This document shows, piece after piece, positions 61,743 through 64,000 of a stretch of DNA of 64,000 nucleotides. The stretch is taken from assembly GCA_031216445.1 (NCBI GenBank), contig CM062213.1, positions 8,772,501 through 8,836,500 on the forward strand. Direction: 5' to 3'. The notes beneath the pieces were generated by a model. That model was not told where the DNA came from, did not search any database, and saw only the letters and a list, made by a program, of their open reading frames with translations. Made by a program: the position numbers and the translations under genes. Every line of letters starts with the position of its first letter. Within the stretch, counting starts at the first letter, position 1. The stretch is from Lateolabrax maculatus. Lineage: Eukaryota; Chordata; Actinopteri; Acropomatiformes; Lateolabracidae.

Positions 61743-64000
61743 CTGTGGAAAACAGGACAGTTACATTTATATATGTATGTACTGTATGTGCAGCGTACTT
61801 TGTTAGTGTCTCATCAAAAGCATCATCATTCAAATAGCACTTGACTTGCATCAAACAGTGTTTGACCCAAGACATTAGAAATTCCCATCAGGGAGCAGCC
61901 CAGGTGTTAAAACACCGGCCGTGAAACGCAACAATGTCATTCCAGATCTCTCCCCCCCCTATTTTCCTGTTATTTTCCTACTTTCAACTATTAAATGAAA
62001 ATATAATACATTTTAAAAGTGCTTTCATACCTCTACCATAACATGGATTTTGCTTCAGTGTGTGTGCCAAAATTAATTTATTTCACTTAATTCACATTTT
62101 TATATTTTTGGTGATGAACATTAGTGGTATTACAATGTATTCCACAGAGTTTCTCTTAATGAAATTTGGGATTCTGTCTGTTCCGGCATCATTGGCTCCA
62201 AACGCATCACTTCCTGTGCATCAGTAAGGTTTTTATTAGAAAAGTGTTTGCAACAGCATAATACATAATCTTCATCAACTCAATGTACAACCCTGGGCCT
62301 CACTGAGGGGTTTAGAAATAAATTTGAAAGACCGGCACAAATAAAACAGAGACAGCTGCATCCATGCTCAGTCCTCCACCAAAGGCAGAAGCCACAAAAC
62401 TCAGATATATGTATTGATAACAACTACGATCATACTGGGCCACATAACTGAAAGGGATCTTCTCTAATAGAGCCAAGCAAGCAAGCTTTTTCAAGATAAA
62501 AATGAAATTATTCTCAAAGGGGCAAACAGTATCAACAACATCTTTCAGCAGTTTTCTGAGTAACTACCATTAGCTCAGACTATTTGGCACAACTTTATTA
62601 TTGAAGTGCAAACTTCATTTCCAGTATAATACTAACAAATACTATATTCTGCATGAAACAAGAGATAGTAGTCAAGCAGGCACAGTTATTGTAACACCCA
62701 ACTCCTCTGTTTTTACTTTGTACTTTAATCCATCACCAAACATGTCAAGCTGCATGGCCCTCTCTACAGTGATGAAAAGCTCCAATTTCCTCGATGACAC
62801 TGTCATCAAACACTGTCTGTTTAATTCATCTCTACCTGATGGAGAGACGTTGTACTTTTCATAAAGTAAAAATAAAGTAGAAGCAGAAATCACAGTTGTG
62901 GTATTTTGGGACTGAGACTACCACAGATCTGCACATCACTTAGAAGTGATAACATGTGGGAACATTTTTGTGTAACTCCAGTGTATGAATTACAGAGGGT
63001 TGTACTCAGTCCGTAGCTCAGTAATGAGCTGCTGCTGCTGCTGTCAACACATGGAATATTTCATGCTTTCTAGATGCAATTCCAAGTTTTTTTTTTCTGT
63101 GATGAATATTAACTAGGATTTAAAAAATATATACCTTAAGTTTGAGCCCATACAGTTTACAGAAATGAGGTACAATCCTAACCCAGAGATGACAATCAGT
63201 ATTTCTTTCACAACATGATGTAAAACAGTTGTACATAAACTGCGTGCCATGTCTCGGTCTCATTTTGGCCACATCTGCATGAAGGCTGTTGGTTATCATG
63301 TGTGCACATGGTCCTGTTGTTTGGTCCATTCAGTCAGGTTACATTTTTGATTACATCAAGGTTGGACAAACAGATACATTTGCATATTAAACCAAAGGAT
63401 CAGTAATGGTGGCCAGTGGCCAGATGGTAACCTTAGATTCCCCTGGGTCAATCATAATGAAATGGTCTACCCCTACATTACAACTAACAAAATTAAAACA
63501 TCTCAAGTTTTTTTTAGCGGCTTACCCTTGTTGGAAATATATTTGGAGAGTGGATTAAGGGTTATGTCAAAGAACACAAGGCGTCTCCTAAAATAGGCTG
63601 ATTTATTCCTGTCATGATCCTCGGCTCTGGTGTTTCTGTGATTTGCACCACATGTCAAATCTGCCCATGTTCATTTACATAGACCTCCATCTGATATAAT
63701 GACACCCATCCATTGCATTCATACATTCATTTCCATGTAAAGCGTTCATTTATTAAGGGAAATTTATTCTGCATCTATCTGGCATAATAATGTGCCAACT
63801 GAGTACAATAGAATATCTAATCTGCCAATTTTCTCTGAGCATATTTGACATATTAAAACTCTAGATTTTTGCAAATAAACTGTTGTTGTCTGTCATTTAT
63901 CTTGCAGAGGAGTGTTGATGTTCCTCTATTTTAAAAAAGTAGATAAAAAAACTGTAGGGACCTGTCAATCATTGCTAAATCTGAGGTTGCTCAGGCAACC
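61743..64000. other. gdf11 intron 1 (continues past window)
   Basis: Searched for a GC-rich exon encoding a signal peptide on the minus strand; none seen. AT-rich, no repeat that I can name. Confidence 0.6.

Noticed and set aside
1..64000. tRNA, rRNA, CRISPR, intact transposase or endogenous virus
   Set aside because: None seen on either strand; only short non-coding repeats are present.

Overview
The window is nuclear DNA from a percomorph (spiny-rayed) teleost fish. Evidence: intron-split vertebrate genes with GT..AG junctions, AT-rich introns, CA/TG microsatellites, CpG-dense promoters, and several dispersed repeat families that I recognise as typical of percomorph genomes. I found no bacterial, phage, viral or CRISPR component and no intact transposon gene.

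Five protein-coding genes are supported, all on the minus strand. From low to high coordinate they are: rabif (first exon only, 606-749; the rest lies beyond the left edge), adipor1 (7 coding exons, 4829-8775, complete, 376 codons), inava (9 coding exons, 13249-22374, complete, 616 codons, with a likely untranslated first exon near 28.7-29.0 kb), gpr25 (single coding exon, 35457-36581, 374 codons) and gdf11 (exons 2 and 3 of 3, 56003-61742; exon 1 lies beyond the right edge). For adipor1, inava and gdf11 every donor and acceptor was placed by hand and the reading frame closes across each junction. For rabif only the exon 1 donor falls inside the window.

Layout: 1-750 rabif intron and exon 1; 0.75-4.1 kb rabif promoter and intergenic DNA; 4.1-10.35 kb adipor1 with its CpG-rich promoter; 10.35-13.2 kb intergenic DNA plus the probable inava 3' UTR; 13.2-29.06 kb inava with a 6.3 kb leader intron full of short repeats; 29.1-34.9 kb intergenic DNA without genes; 34.9-36.6 kb gpr25; about 37-52.9 kb a gene desert with patches that look like non-coding regulatory DNA; 52.9-64 kb gdf11 with a probable 3 kb 3' UTR.

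The genes do not form a pathway. rabif (Rab chaperone), adipor1 (adiponectin receptor), inava (cytohesin/PRR regulator of epithelia) and gpr25 (orphan-type chemokine-like GPCR) are neighbours in human 1q32.1, so most of the block is old conserved synteny. gdf11 (human 12q13) is joined to it here across the desert. The most interesting leads are non-coding: near-perfect hairpins in introns, a palindromic pair of CDX/HOX-type sites in the desert next to gdf11, CTCF-like motifs around gpr25, and one unusual residue in the mature GDF11 ligand. I saw no evidence of a novel multi-gene system.
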